A DNA stretch of 64,000 nucleotides from assembly GCA_965261925.1 (NCBI GenBank), contig OZ253486.1, positions 1,488,001-1,552,000 on the forward strand, written 5' to 3'. This document shows positions 16,764 through 24,587 of the stretch, piece by piece. A program made the translations under genes and the position numbers. The notes beneath the pieces are model-generated. The model had not been told where the DNA came from. It searched no databases and saw only the letters and a program-made list of their open reading frames with translations. The DNA is from Bin87 sp965261925. Lineage in GTDB: Bacteria; Chloroflexota; Dehalococcoidia; Lucifugimonadales; UBA3495. Position 1 is the stretch's first letter; every line of letters begins with the position of its first letter.

Positions 16764-18431
16764 TTAGCTTCCCGTGCGCCGCGCGATCATGGCGTCGGCC
16801 AGCGGGCTGGCTCCCGATTTCACCGATATGTTCACCAATGACGGGCGGCCCGAGTTGATCGCTCGCTCCACCGCCGGCCCCACGTCGTCCGGCTGTTCCA
16901 CCAGCTCCGCGTAGCCGCCGATGCCCTCCACCACCTGGTCGTAGCGCACGCCCGGCCGCAGGGCCGTTCCCACGTCCCGCCCGAAGTAGGCCAGCTGGAA
17001 GGTGCGGTCGATGCCCCAGTTGCCGTCGTTGCCCATGATGCCCGTGATGTTCAGGTTGTGGCGGATGCAGGTGTCGTACTCCATGGAGTAGAATCCGAAG
17101 GAGCCGTCGCCCATGAACGCCAGCACCTTGCTGTCGGGGTAGGCCAGCTTGGCGGCCATGGCGTAGGGGATTGCCCCGCCCAGGTGGCTCAATGGCCCCA
17201 GGCGCATGAAGTGTCCCGGCGACCGCGCCGGCAGGTAACACCGACCCCACTGCACGTAGTCGCCGCCGTCCAGGACGATGAAGGTGTCCTCGTCCACCAG
17301 GTGCTCGATGCGCGTGTACACATCCAGCGGGTGCATCGGCGCCTCGCCAGTGGCGTTGCTCCGCAGGCTATCCAGCCAGGCCGTCTGTTCCTGCTTCAAC
17401 TCGCTGATCCACGGCCCCAGATTCCGGTTGGGCTTGGCCGCCGCCGTCAGCTGGTCCACGATGGCGCCCAGGTCGCCCAGCAGGCCCACGGCAACGCCCC
17501 GGTTGCGCCCGATCTCCGCCTCGGACGGGTCGGCCTGGATGAGCTTGGCGTCGGCGTCGAAGATGCCGCCGTAGCGATAGCGATGGTCCAGCCGCTTGCC
17601 CAGCAGCAGGACTACGTCCGCCTCCCGGAACTTGCGGGCGGTGCGGTTCAGCGCGCCGTCGGCGTAGCCGAAGCACAGCGGATGCAGGTCGTCGATGAGG
17701 CCCCGCGCCTGTTCCACGGTGAAGATGGGCGCGCCCGTCGCCTCAGCCAGCGCTTCCAACTGCGCCGGCTCAACCGAGTAGCGCGCCGGGTTGCCCACTA
17801 TGATGACCGGCCGCTGGGCGTTGGCCATCAGGTTGGCCGCCTGCTCGATCAGCTTCGGGTCGCCCTGCGACCGGCCCATGTTGCGGTACTCGTGGGGCAG
17901 GTACGGCGGCAGGTCCTCCTCGCTGATGGGCGCTTCCTGCAGGTCGATGGGCAGGGTCAGGTGCACTGGGCCAGGCCGGCCACTCATCGCCGTGCGGAAG
18001 GCCGTGGCGACGAACTCGGGGATGCGGTTCTTGTCGTGGATCATCCACGCGCCTTTGGACACGGGCGCGGCCATCGCTACCTGGTCGATCTCCTGGAAGG
18101 TGGCCTGGCCCTTCTCGGGCAATTCGGCGCAGCCGGCCACAAAAATCACCGGGCTCTCGGACGTGTAGATGGCGGGCAGGCCGGAGATGGCGTTGGCGAA
18201 GCCGGGACCGCCGGTGAACAGGGCCACTGCGGGCTGGCCGGTGATGCGCGCATAGCCGTCGGCCATGTGCATCGCCGCGCCCTCGTGCCGCGTGTCGATG
18301 AACTCGATGCCCTCATCCGCGGCGGCGTCCACCAAGGGCAATATCGTGTCCCCGACAATCGTAAAGACCTTCTGCACCCCTTCCTGCTTCAGGCAGCGAA
18401 TGAACAGATGCCCACCATTCAACTCCGGCAT
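16764..18431 (-). CDS. thiamine-pyrophosphate-dependent enzyme (acetolactate synthase-like)
   Basis: A 555-residue three-domain TPP enzyme. I choose the start MPELNGG at 18431 because GAGGAG lies 9-10 nt upstream; an ATG at 18455 is an alternative. The catalytic Glu50 lies in FIDTRHEGAAMHMADGYAR, and the TPP/Mg2+ motif begins GDGSFG at 441 and ends GNDGNWG at about 467-473. The family includes acetolactate synthase large subunit, oxalyl-CoA decarboxylase, benzoylformate decarboxylase and sulfoacetaldehyde acetyltransferase. No small regulatory subunit or branched-chain operon is nearby, so a catabolic ALS-like role is likelier than ilvB. Its 5' region is duplicated at 20020-20306. Confidence 0.9.
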   Translation of the reverse strand: MPELNGGHLFIRCLKQEGVQKVFTIVGDTILPLVDAAADEGIEFIDTRHEGAAMHMADGYARITGQPAVALFTGGPGFANAISGLPAIYTSESPVIFVAGCAELPEKGQATFQEIDQVAMAAPVSKGAWMIHDKNRIPEFVATAFRTAMSGRPGPVHLTLPIDLQEAPISEEDLPPYLPHEYRNMGRSQGDPKLIEQAANLMANAQRPVIIVGNPARYSVEPAQLEALAEATGAPIFTVEQARGLIDDLHPLCFGYADGALNRTARKFREADVVLLLGKRLDHRYRYGGIFDADAKLIQADPSEAEIGRNRGVAVGLLGDLGAIVDQLTAAAKPNRNLGPWISELKQEQTAWLDSLRSNATGEAPMHPLDVYTRIEHLVDEDTFIVLDGGDYVQWGRCYLPARSPGHFMRLGPLSHLGGAIPYAMAAKLAYPDSKVLAFMGDGSFGFYSMEYDTCIRHNLNITGIMGNDGNWGIDRTFQLAYFGRDVGTALRPGVRYDQVVEGIGGYAELVEQPDDVGPAVERAINSGRPSLVNISVKSGASPLADAMIARRTGS

Positions 18432-18558
18432 AAAACGAAACTCCTCGTATAACATGGCCCTTCTATTGGGGCGTCGCCATCTTATCATAGGGCCTGCCCA
18501 GGCCTCCGACGGCACCGTGCTACAATCGCCTCACCAACCGCCTTCGGCGAGGTCCACC

Positions 18559-19266
18559 ATGACCACCAAACCGACTCCAAAAACGCAGCCCACCGGCGAC
18601 AGCTATGGGCTGACCAGCCTGCCCGACCCGCCCAAGCCGCCCGACGCCATGCAGCAACGACCCCACATCGCGCGCATGGACCAGGTCCTGCGCGCCCATT
18701 TCGCCAACCGCCCGGACGCTTTGGTTTCCGGCGAAGGCTACCTGTGCGACCTGCCGGGCAATGCCCGCCGTTCGCCGAACCCCGATCTCCTCGTGTCGTT
18801 TGGCCTCGAGATTCCTCCCGACGTGATCGAAGACGAGGCGAACGGGTACACCATCAGCGAAATCGGAAAGCCGCCGGAGTTCGTGCTGGAGGTGGCGTCG
18901 GAGACCACCGCGCGTCGGGACGAAACCGTCAAGCGGGACACCTACGCCAGCTTCGGCATATCAGAATACTGGCGTTTCGACCGCACTGGCGGCCGCTACT
19001 ACGTTGCCGCGCTGGCGGGTGACCGGCTGGTCGACGGCGCGTACCAGCCGATCTCAGTTGAGACCGGCGACGACGGCATCATCCGGGGATACAGCCCCGC
19101 GCTCGGTTTGGAACTCCACTGGCACGACCGTCGCCTCCGCTTCTGGAACCCATCGACACAAACCTACCTGCCCGACTTGAACGAAGCGTTGGCAGCGCTG
19201 ACCGCAGCGCAGGAAGAGATAAGGCAACTACGCGCCGAACTACAGCGACAGCAGAGCCAGGACTGA
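18559..19266 (+). CDS. Uma2-family putative endonuclease
   Basis: A 235-residue Uma2 protein. I choose MTTKPTP at 18559 as the start; the longer open frame upstream is antisense to the TPP gene. Family blocks are DAMQQRPHIARMDQVL, SPNPDLLVSFGLEIPP (active-site Asp), PPEFVLEVASETTARRDE (active-site Glu), the VKRDTYASFGISEYWRFDRTGG region with the catalytic Lys, and GYSPALGLELHW. A short coiled-coil tail of about 30 residues ends the protein. It is transcribed divergently from the TPP gene across about 125 bp; a TACAAT element sits at 18521-18526. Confidence 0.9.
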   Translation: MTTKPTPKTQPTGDSYGLTSLPDPPKPPDAMQQRPHIARMDQVLRAHFANRPDALVSGEGYLCDLPGNARRSPNPDLLVSFGLEIPPDVIEDEANGYTISEIGKPPEFVLEVASETTARRDETVKRDTYASFGISEYWRFDRTGGRYYVAALAGDRLVDGAYQPISVETGDDGIIRGYSPALGLELHWHDRRLRFWNPSTQTYLPDLNEALAALTAAQEEIRQLRAELQRQQSQD

Positions 19267-19284
19267 ACTGCGCTGGCGGTTCGG

Positions 19285-19665
19285 TCAGGCTTCCTGGATT
19301 ATTACGTCACCGCTGTCCCAAGCTTCCACAGTAACTCGGCTGCCTTCAAGCAACTCCATGCCCAGCAGGGGCTGGTCTATGGATAGTAATATCTCTACCG
19401 GGTCCAGGTGACCGTGCCACTCTACCCGCGATTCATAGTACTCTAGCGTATCTTCGAGACCGCTGGCGAGGATGCCTTGACGTTCGCCCTCGCTGACCAG
19501 CCCAAGCCGCTCAATGTCCGCTTCCGGCAGCATCAACCAGCCGGTGAATCCGGTGTCCAGAATGACCTCGCATCGTTGAAGATATCCGTTAGCGTCCATT
19601 ACAGAGACGGCTAACCGCGGTTCTAACCCGCCTTGCTCGTTCCGCCCCACCCTACCGCTGACCAC
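19285..19665 (-). CDS. clan AA (retropepsin-like) aspartic protease
   Basis: A 126-residue single-domain retroviral-type aspartic protease. The active-site motif is ILDTGFTGWLMLP (D-T-G with the following hydrophobic flap-side residues), and the C-terminal PLLGMELLEG corresponds to the family's conserved LLGxxxL segment. Such proteins act as homodimers. Bacterial members are found next to small unknown genes in Chloroflexota and Cyanobacteria; substrates are not known. It overlaps the end of the next upstream gene by 14 nt and thus is its translationally coupled partner. Confidence 0.85.
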   Translation of the reverse strand: MVSGRVGRNEQGGLEPRLAVSVMDANGYLQRCEVILDTGFTGWLMLPEADIERLGLVSEGERQGILASGLEDTLEYYESRVEWHGHLDPVEILLSIDQPLLGMELLEGSRVTVEAWDSGDVIIQEA

Positions 19666-19921
19666 GTTTCACCAGCTTGATGCTAGGGTGTATTTTGTAC
19701 GTTACCAGCACGTCCACCCATTCCTCCCAAGTGTAGGCGTTGGGCCGTCGTTTCCTCAGGCGTTGGGCCCCGTCAATGTGCCGGTCGGCAATCTCGTAGT
19801 CACCGCTTTTCACGTCGATGACCACCACCTTGCCCTTGTGCTCCGGCCCCAGGGTAGGGTGTATCTTTTCGCGGTAGATGGCGCGGCCAATGGCCGGCGC
19901 GTCCGATTCGTTGAACGCCAT
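19652..19921 (-). CDS. small protein upstream of, and coupled to, the clan AA protease
   Basis: An 89-residue protein with start MAFNESD at 19921, preceded by GGAGCG; an ATG at 19942 is also possible. It contains VVVIDVKSGDYEIADRHIDGAQRLRKRRPNAYTWEEWVDVLV, with no membrane segment. Its 3' end overlaps the protease start by 14 nt. I do not recognise a named family, but small proteins of this type repeatedly precede retropepsin-like genes. The pair has the architecture of a toxin-antitoxin or processing module, which is inference. Confidence 0.6.
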   Translation of the reverse strand: MAFNESDAPAIGRAIYREKIHPTLGPEHKGKVVVIDVKSGDYEIADRHIDGAQRLRKRRPNAYTWEEWVDVLVTYKIHPSIKLVKRGQR

Positions 19922-20019
19922 GATTATCGCTCCACGCCGCATGCCGCTCTGCTTAACGCGCCATTCTAGCACGAGGCCGCGCAGCAGATGCAGGCGGTTG
20001 AAGAGCGGTCAACTCCGGG

Positions 20020-20306
20020 CAGTGCGACGCATCCTGCGACGAGTATCACCCGTCTTTCCGCAGTGTAGATGGCGTGCGGGCCGGAGACAGCGTTGGCGAA
20101 ACCGGGGCCGCGTGTCGATGAACTCGATACCCTCGTCCGCGGCGGCGTCAACCAGGGGCATATCGTGTCCCCGACAATCGTAAAGACCTTCTGCACCCCT
20201 TCCTGCTTCAGGCAGCGAATGAACAGATGTCCACCATTCAACTCCGGTATAAAACGAAACTCCTCGTATAACATGGCCCGTTTGTTCGGGCCGGGCCATC
20301 TTATCA
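20020..20306 (-). pseudogene. decayed duplicate of the 5' end of the TPP enzyme gene
   Basis: Read on the minus strand this carries the leader, MLYEEFRFIPELNGGHLFIRC and KQEGVQKVFTIVGD almost exactly as in the gene at 16764-18431, then a single-base deletion near 20160 shifts the frame, and about 90 bp present in the parent are missing at the junction that reads CCGCGTGTCGATG. Similarity resumes around GPGFANAVSG and ends near 20020. Upstream similarity extends to the CCATCTTATCA common to both leaders. It is a broken partial copy, not an active gene. Confidence 0.9.
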
Positions 20307-20361
20307 CGCGGGGTTAGTGAGTGGCGGAATCTTTTGTTTTCGACTACGTTTGTAGGCGCCG

Positions 20362-21258
20362 CTACTGTCGCCGGGTTAGGTCATTGGCATCTACTTCGTA
20401 CCCCGCGCTCTGCAACTCTTGAACAAGCTTGAATTTCCAACCGTCTGAGTCATCCATCTGGATGTACAACACGCCGGAGTGGTCCGAAGGGATTTCGACA
20501 TCGCTTTTGATCAGAGCACACGCCCGGTGGCGCCCCAACTTGCCAATGAAGTACCCAAATTCGAAGATCACATTTTGCCGGGATCTGGGCCTGAGGTGTT
20601 TTGTGTCGTCAGAAAGCGCTCCTTGATCATCGGGCGAAAAAATCGCAACCGCGAACTGAACTTGTGCGTAATCTTCAATTTTTTCGATTATGGTCCGGCC
20701 TCGATTCGGAAGTTCTTGCAACACGATCGGTTTGAGACCTAAGTCATCAATTAACCTGGCTACCGTGTCTTTGATCCCAATGTCCCGACCATGAATGATG
20801 AATATCTGATCGTTCATCGTGGCTTGATTTCCAGCAGGATCGGTCGCCTCTTTCTTTCGTCGTACCCGGACCGGTGGGTTGCTTAAGGGTGGTTCCGAGA
20901 TCTCCATCAGCCGAGGTTCTATGCCTGTCAATTCGATTTGAAGAGATTCAGGCCACAGAGCCTCGTTTAGTTCACGCACCATCCTATTGATTGAACCGCG
21001 GTTCCCCGCATGTTCTTTAGGCGACCCAAGCCGCAGCAGCAGCCTTTCAAAGTCATCCGTGCCATTCAGGCTGTTTACAACCGTGGGAACCGGATTGGAA
21101 TTCCTAGGTATGCTGCCCAAAACATCAGGATCAACAGTGACTCCGGAACGTATAAAAAATTCCGCGAATCGAACTTCACCTTGAGGGTCGTAAACAAAAT
21201 ACTGTTTGGTTATGATTTGGGTTATCGCCCTTAATGTAACACTGTCCAACTTTTTCAA
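20362..21258 (-). CDS. TIR-like nucleotide-binding protein (CAP12/PCTIR-type, COG4271-like)
   Basis: A 298-residue two-domain protein. The N-terminal ~125 residues are a helical domain of unknown type. The C-terminal domain is the TIR-like fold predicted to bind nucleotides: IFIIHGRDIGIKDTVARLI at residues 152-170, a candidate catalytic Glu192 in RGRTIIEKIEDY, VAIFSPDDQG at 204-213, the family hallmark RSRQNVIFEFGYFIGKLGR near 225-243, and GVLYIQMDD. Related TIR domains are NAD-degrading effectors in CBASS/Pycsar/prokaryotic TIR defence. GC is noticeably lower than in neighbours (roughly 48%). No cyclase partner is visible nearby. Confidence 0.82.
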   Translation of the reverse strand: MKKLDSVTLRAITQIITKQYFVYDPQGEVRFAEFFIRSGVTVDPDVLGSIPRNSNPVPTVVNSLNGTDDFERLLLRLGSPKEHAGNRGSINRMVRELNEALWPESLQIELTGIEPRLMEISEPPLSNPPVRVRRKKEATDPAGNQATMNDQIFIIHGRDIGIKDTVARLIDDLGLKPIVLQELPNRGRTIIEKIEDYAQVQFAVAIFSPDDQGALSDDTKHLRPRSRQNVIFEFGYFIGKLGRHRACALIKSDVEIPSDHSGVLYIQMDDSDGWKFKLVQELQSAGYEVDANDLTRRQ

Positions 21259-21437
21259 TATTACCCTCCAAGCTCAAGGCCGCAAACCAGCAAATGTAAC
21301 CAAAGAACCCGGATTGACCTGATTATAGCAGGATGGAGGCAGCGTTTGAGTGCGGTTGCGTTCATACCACTTATGACCACTCCTGCAGATCCAACGATCA
21401 AAAGGTCCTTGGTTCCGTACGCGTTATACTCTCATCC

Positions 21438-22301
21438 GTGGGCACTCTCTACGTAATTGGCACTCCCATCGGGAATCTGGGGGACCTCACCCTCAGGGCC
21501 AGCCGCATCCTGTCCTCCGTGCCCCTCGTGGCTGCCGAGGACACCCGCGTCACCCGCCGCCTGCTCGCCCATCTCGACGCGCACCCGCGGCTGCTCAGCT
21601 GCCACGAGCACAACTGGAAACGGCAACTACCCCGCCTGCTGGAGGCGCTCGATGAAGGCGATGTCGCCCTGGCCACTGACGCGGGCTCTCCGGCCATCAG
21701 CGACCCTGGAGCCGGCCTGGTCGCCGCTGTCGCCGAAGCCGGTCACTCAGTGGTCACCATCCCCGGCGTCTCCGCCGTCACGGCCGCCCTATCCGTCGCT
21801 GGTTTCCCCGCCGACCAATTCCAGTTCCTCGGCTTCCTGCCCCGCCGTCGTTCCAACCGCTCTACGACACTGACCGACGCCGCTCGCTTGGGCCAGACTC
21901 TCGTGCTGTTCGAATCTCCTCACCGGCTTCGGGCGACGCTAACCGACATCGCCGATGCTTTGAACGACCCACCCATTGCGGTGTGTCGCGAGCTCACCAA
22001 GCTGCACGAGGAGATCTGGCGCGGCAACACCTCCGACGCCCTGGCCTACTTCGCCGAGCCACGCGGGGAGTTCACCGTCGTCATCGGTCCCGTCACCCTC
22101 GACGCACCGGATCAGACCGCCAGCCAGGACGAGCTGCTGCAAACGGCCCGCCAAACATTGGCGGAACACCGTGCCGCCGGCAAACACGGGCGCGACGCGG
22201 TGGCCGAGGTCGTCGCCTCTACCGGCCTCCCGCGCCGCGCCGTCTATGCCTTGTGGGTTGAAACGGGCAGCTTAGATTCGGGGAACGCAGGGAAGCGCTA
22301 G
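21438..22301 (+). CDS. rsmI: 16S rRNA (cytidine(1402)-2'-O)-methyltransferase
   Basis: A 287-residue SAM-dependent methyltransferase of the tetrapyrrole methylase fold that 2'-O-methylates C1402 in the decoding centre of 16S rRNA. The GTG start at 21438 puts GTLYVIGTPIGNLGDLTLRA at the N-terminus, the diagnostic RsmI block. Other hallmarks are AAEDTRVTRRLL, ATDAGSPAISDPG, IPGVSAVTAALSVAGFP, FLPRR and FESPHRL, followed by CRELTKLHEE. Length is typical. A TATACT element sits close to the start. Its last 4 nt overlap the end of the convergent hydratase gene. Confidence 0.95.
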   Translation: MGTLYVIGTPIGNLGDLTLRASRILSSVPLVAAEDTRVTRRLLAHLDAHPRLLSCHEHNWKRQLPRLLEALDEGDVALATDAGSPAISDPGAGLVAAVAEAGHSVVTIPGVSAVTAALSVAGFPADQFQFLGFLPRRRSNRSTTLTDAARLGQTLVLFESPHRLRATLTDIADALNDPPIAVCRELTKLHEEIWRGNTSDALAYFAEPRGEFTVVIGPVTLDAPDQTASQDELLQTARQTLAEHRAAGKHGRDAVAEVVASTGLPRRAVYALWVETGSLDSGNAGKR

Positions 22302-23098
22302 GCGCACACCACTACCGCTTCGCCCAGGCCCTCGATGGAAATCCGCCCTTCGGAAGCGAAGCCCAGCGGGGTAGGCGGAATGAGGCTTCCGGTAATCACC
22401 GTGTCGCCGGCCTTCAGGGGATGGTTACGCGCCGACAGCTCGTTGGCCAGCCAAACCAGCGGCTCGAAGGGATGGCCCATCACGTCCCGGCCGTAGCCCT
22501 CGCCCACCTGCTCGTGGTTGATGCTCATCACGCCCTTGCAACCCACCAGGTCCAGGCTCTGCCAGTCCGTAACCGGATCGCCCAGCACTACGCCGGAGTT
22601 CAGGATGTTGACCGCCACGCTCATCAGCGTGCGCTCTTCCGTGGTCAGATCGGCGGGCGTCCGCATGTCCACGATCTCAAAGGCCGTGGCCACCTCGGAT
22701 ACCGCTTCCGCCACCGAGTCCCTCGTGTAGGGGGCGCCCGACGCCGGCAAATCCTTTCCCAGCGTCACGCCTACCTCTAGCTCGATGCCCAGGTTGACGT
22801 ACTCCGTGAAGTTCAGCACCACCGGCGAGCGCAGGATGGTCTTTTGGAACACGCCGCCCAGCACCGGATGGTTCAGCCCCGCCCGTTCCTGCATCACCGG
22901 CGTGGTGTACGCCAGCTTGTACCCCGCCAGCGGCCCCCACAGGCTGGACAGCATGCAGTGGAGTTCCAGCTGAATGGCGTAGGCTTCTTCCAGCGTCTTG
23001 GGAAACAGGTCGACCGGCAGCCGCTCGAAAGGCTGCACCTTGCGGTAGCTCTCGAATATGAACTCGGCGGCCGCGCGGGCCGGTGTCGTGGTTACCAT
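22298..23098 (-). CDS. 2-keto-4-pentenoate hydratase / MhpD-family protein
   Basis: A 266-residue MhpD-type hydratase (FAH-related fold), adding water to 2-hydroxy-pentadienoate-type products of aromatic meta-cleavage, or a related decarboxylase. Start at 23098 preceded by CAGGAGG. Blocks: EEAYAIQLELHCML, AGYKLAYTTPVMQERAGL, LGIELEVGVTLGKDLP (metal ligands in the E.E pattern), ATAFEIVDMRTP, and GDTVITGSLIPP near the C-terminus. The substrate is unknown. It converges with rsmI, overlapping by 4 nt. Confidence 0.88.
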   Translation of the reverse strand: MVTTTPARAAAEFIFESYRKVQPFERLPVDLFPKTLEEAYAIQLELHCMLSSLWGPLAGYKLAYTTPVMQERAGLNHPVLGGVFQKTILRSPVVLNFTEYVNLGIELEVGVTLGKDLPASGAPYTRDSVAEAVSEVATAFEIVDMRTPADLTTEERTLMSVAVNILNSGVVLGDPVTDWQSLDLVGCKGVMSINHEQVGEGYGRDVMGHPFEPLVWLANELSARNHPLKAGDTVITGSLIPPTPLGFASEGRISIEGLGEAVVVCA

Positions 23099-23153
23099 GG
23101 TGCGCCTCCTGGGGTAAAGTCTTTGCTCATCAACTGCCGTCACACGCCCAAAT

Positions 23154-23180
23154 TGTCATTGCGAGCGAAGCGTGGCAATC
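23154..23180. repeat. dispersed repeat, TCATTGCGAGCG family
   Basis: TGTCATTGCGAGCGAAGCG followed by TGGCAATC; ATTGC and GCAAT form a stem. Closely similar copies occur at 50649-50675 and 55704-55730, and a decayed one near 11757. This repeat type is common between genes in many bacteria. Confidence 0.75.
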
Positions 23181-23347
23181 TCGTGGCTGTGGAATAAATC
23201 CCGCGGAACTGTTCCCGGAACCAGTCCGTGCATGACGCCTGTAATCCCTGTCCGTACGGTTGCTCCATATTAGCAAAAGCCGCCGGCTGCCGGTTTGTCG
23301 TGCCGGCGGCTGGCGGCTCTAAGCGCCCGAATTCAGCGCGGCGGGTT

Positions 23348-23554
23348 TTACTTTGCCTCGCTGACGCCCTCAAAACCGCAGTCGCGGTGCGTGCCGTCGC
23401 AGAAGGGCTTATTGTCCGACTGTCCGCAGCGGCAGAAGGAGACCCACTGACCCTCGGGAATGGTGTAGTTGTTGCCACTCTGGTCGACAATCTCAATCTC
23501 GCCAATGACCCGCAGCGGGCCGTTGCCCCGTATCTCTACTTTGACATCCGCCAT
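23348..23554 (-). CDS. CDGSH-type iron-sulfur domain protein
   Basis: A 68-residue protein, start at 23554 after ACGAGGAGGATTCACA. The CDGSH motif VSFCRCGQSDNKPFCDGTH is complete: Cys-x-Cys, then the Cys-Asp-Gly-Thr-His, the 3Cys-1His 2Fe-2S site. Stand-alone prokaryotic CDGSH proteins have redox or cluster-transfer roles that are mostly unassigned. Intact and of typical length; next gene upstream on the same strand is the cupin, about 200 nt away. Confidence 0.92.
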   Translation of the reverse strand: MADVKVEIRGNGPLRVIGEIEIVDQSGNNYTIPEGQWVSFCRCGQSDNKPFCDGTHRDCGFEGVSEAK

Positions 23555-23707
23555 TGTGAATCCTCCTCGTGGTTGCTGACAATTTAGCGACCGGCTATCG
23601 GTCCGCCGTGTGCCCAAGTTAGCGGCAAGGACAGCCGGCGCAGTGATTATTCACCAAATCGCAACTACGGTCAAATGCGGCGAGAGCGCACCCGACGCCA
23701 AAACGTA

Positions 23708-23729
23708 GGGGCGAATGATCACTCGCCCC
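23708..23729. repeat. dispersed palindrome, GGGGCGA...TCGCCCC family
   Basis: GGGGCGA (23708-23714) pairs with TCGCCCC (23723-23729) around ATGATCAC. Same family as 26659-26682, 53649-53676, 61807-61834 and the half-copy near 5119-5138. Located just after the cupin gene. Confidence 0.7.
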
Positions 23730-23754
23730 CAGTTGATCGCAATGCCGATGTCCT

Positions 23755-24150
23755 TTACAGGTTCACCACCAGGTTGTCCGGCGTGCGACACAGGATGCCC
23801 TCCTGCTCTTCGTCGTAGGGGTTCTCCTCGATGTGCGGCGTGTTCGCCGGCACGAAGATGAAGTCGCCAGGCCCGGCCTCGATCCACTCCGCGAAGTTCT
23901 CGCCGAAATAGACCCGCACATGCCCTTTGATCACGTAGGCGGCGGTCTCCGCCTCGAGGTGTGTGTGCGGCGGCCCTTTTTCGCGCGGCGCGGCCGTCAC
24001 CTTGCCCATCCAGATCTTGGTGGTGTCGCCCTTCCCCGGCACGACGGCCGGCTGGCGCACCATCCCCGGCGTCTGGACAGTTTCCGAGGCATCGCCCACC
24101 GTGTGCACCACGTAGGGCTTCAGGTCAGTTTGTTGTTCCGTGGTCGTCAT
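23755..24150 (-). CDS. cupin-domain protein
   Basis: A 131-residue single-domain cupin (beta-barrel). Cupin motif 1 appears as GPPHTHLEAETAAYVIKGHVRVYFG, with the His-x-His metal ligands and Glu, and motif 2 as GPGDFIFVPANTPHIEENP with the second-metal His. Cupins range from isomerases to dioxygenases and regulators; no precise role can be claimed. ATG follows GGAGCGAAAACG. It is followed by the unknown gene 24172-24543 upstream on the same strand, 21 nt apart, so they may be co-transcribed. Confidence 0.9.
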   Translation of the reverse strand: MTTTEQQTDLKPYVVHTVGDASETVQTPGMVRQPAVVPGKGDTTKIWMGKVTAAPREKGPPHTHLEAETAAYVIKGHVRVYFGENFAEWIEAGPGDFIFVPANTPHIEENPYDEEQEGILCRTPDNLVVNL

Positions 24151-24171
24151 CGTTTTCGCTCCTTGTGTTGG

Positions 24172-24543
24172 TCACGGGGATAGCGGAATGTGCGGCGGGC
24201 CAACCGGATAATCTTCCCGCCGCCCGGTATCGCCGTCTTGGATGATAAAGTCTCGGCGGTCGCGGTACAAGCGCGCCCGGTTGAGCACTACCTCATCGTC
24301 CCAACCCACTTCGTCGTAGTGCGTCATCAGCCAGTATTTGTGGTCGCCGACGAACAGGTAAACGTTGTCCATCGCAAAGAAACGGCTCGGCACGCCTTCC
24401 CCGTTGCGAAACCGCTCGCACACCGCCTTCAGCAGTTCCCACTGCCCGTCCTTCTGCAGCAGCACGTACTCATGCGGCCACGTCTCACGAGACGTCACAG
24501 CCTCCCGCCACGGGGCGTTGGCTATGAGTTCGGTGAGTTTCAC
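24172..24543 (-). CDS. conserved hypothetical protein (APWRE...HEYVLL type)
   Basis: A 123-residue soluble protein with GTG start after AGGAGATACGCAA. Recognisable pattern: LIANAPWREA, TWPHEYVLLQKDGQWELLKAVCERFRNG, then FAMDNVYLFVGDHKYWLMTHYDEVGWDDEVVLNRARLYRDRRDF. I do not know a family name, but a second, frameshifted copy of its N-terminus survives at 25561-25891, and both lie around HEPN-like genes. That suggests it belongs to the same accessory patch. No signal peptide or membrane segment. Confidence 0.75.
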   Translation of the reverse strand: MKLTELIANAPWREAVTSRETWPHEYVLLQKDGQWELLKAVCERFRNGEGVPSRFFAMDNVYLFVGDHKYWLMTHYDEVGWDDEVVLNRARLYRDRRDFIIQDGDTGRREDYPVGPPHIPLSP

Positions 24544-24587
24544 TTGCGTATCTCCTGGAGCGCCTTTGCCTACGGTTCACAGTCTTG

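Noticed and set aside
17058..18452. 464-codon open frame on the plus strand opposite the TPP enzyme gene
   Set aside because: It mirrors the GC-rich coding sequence of the minus-strand TPP gene, has no recognisable domain and no ribosome binding site; it is a shadow.
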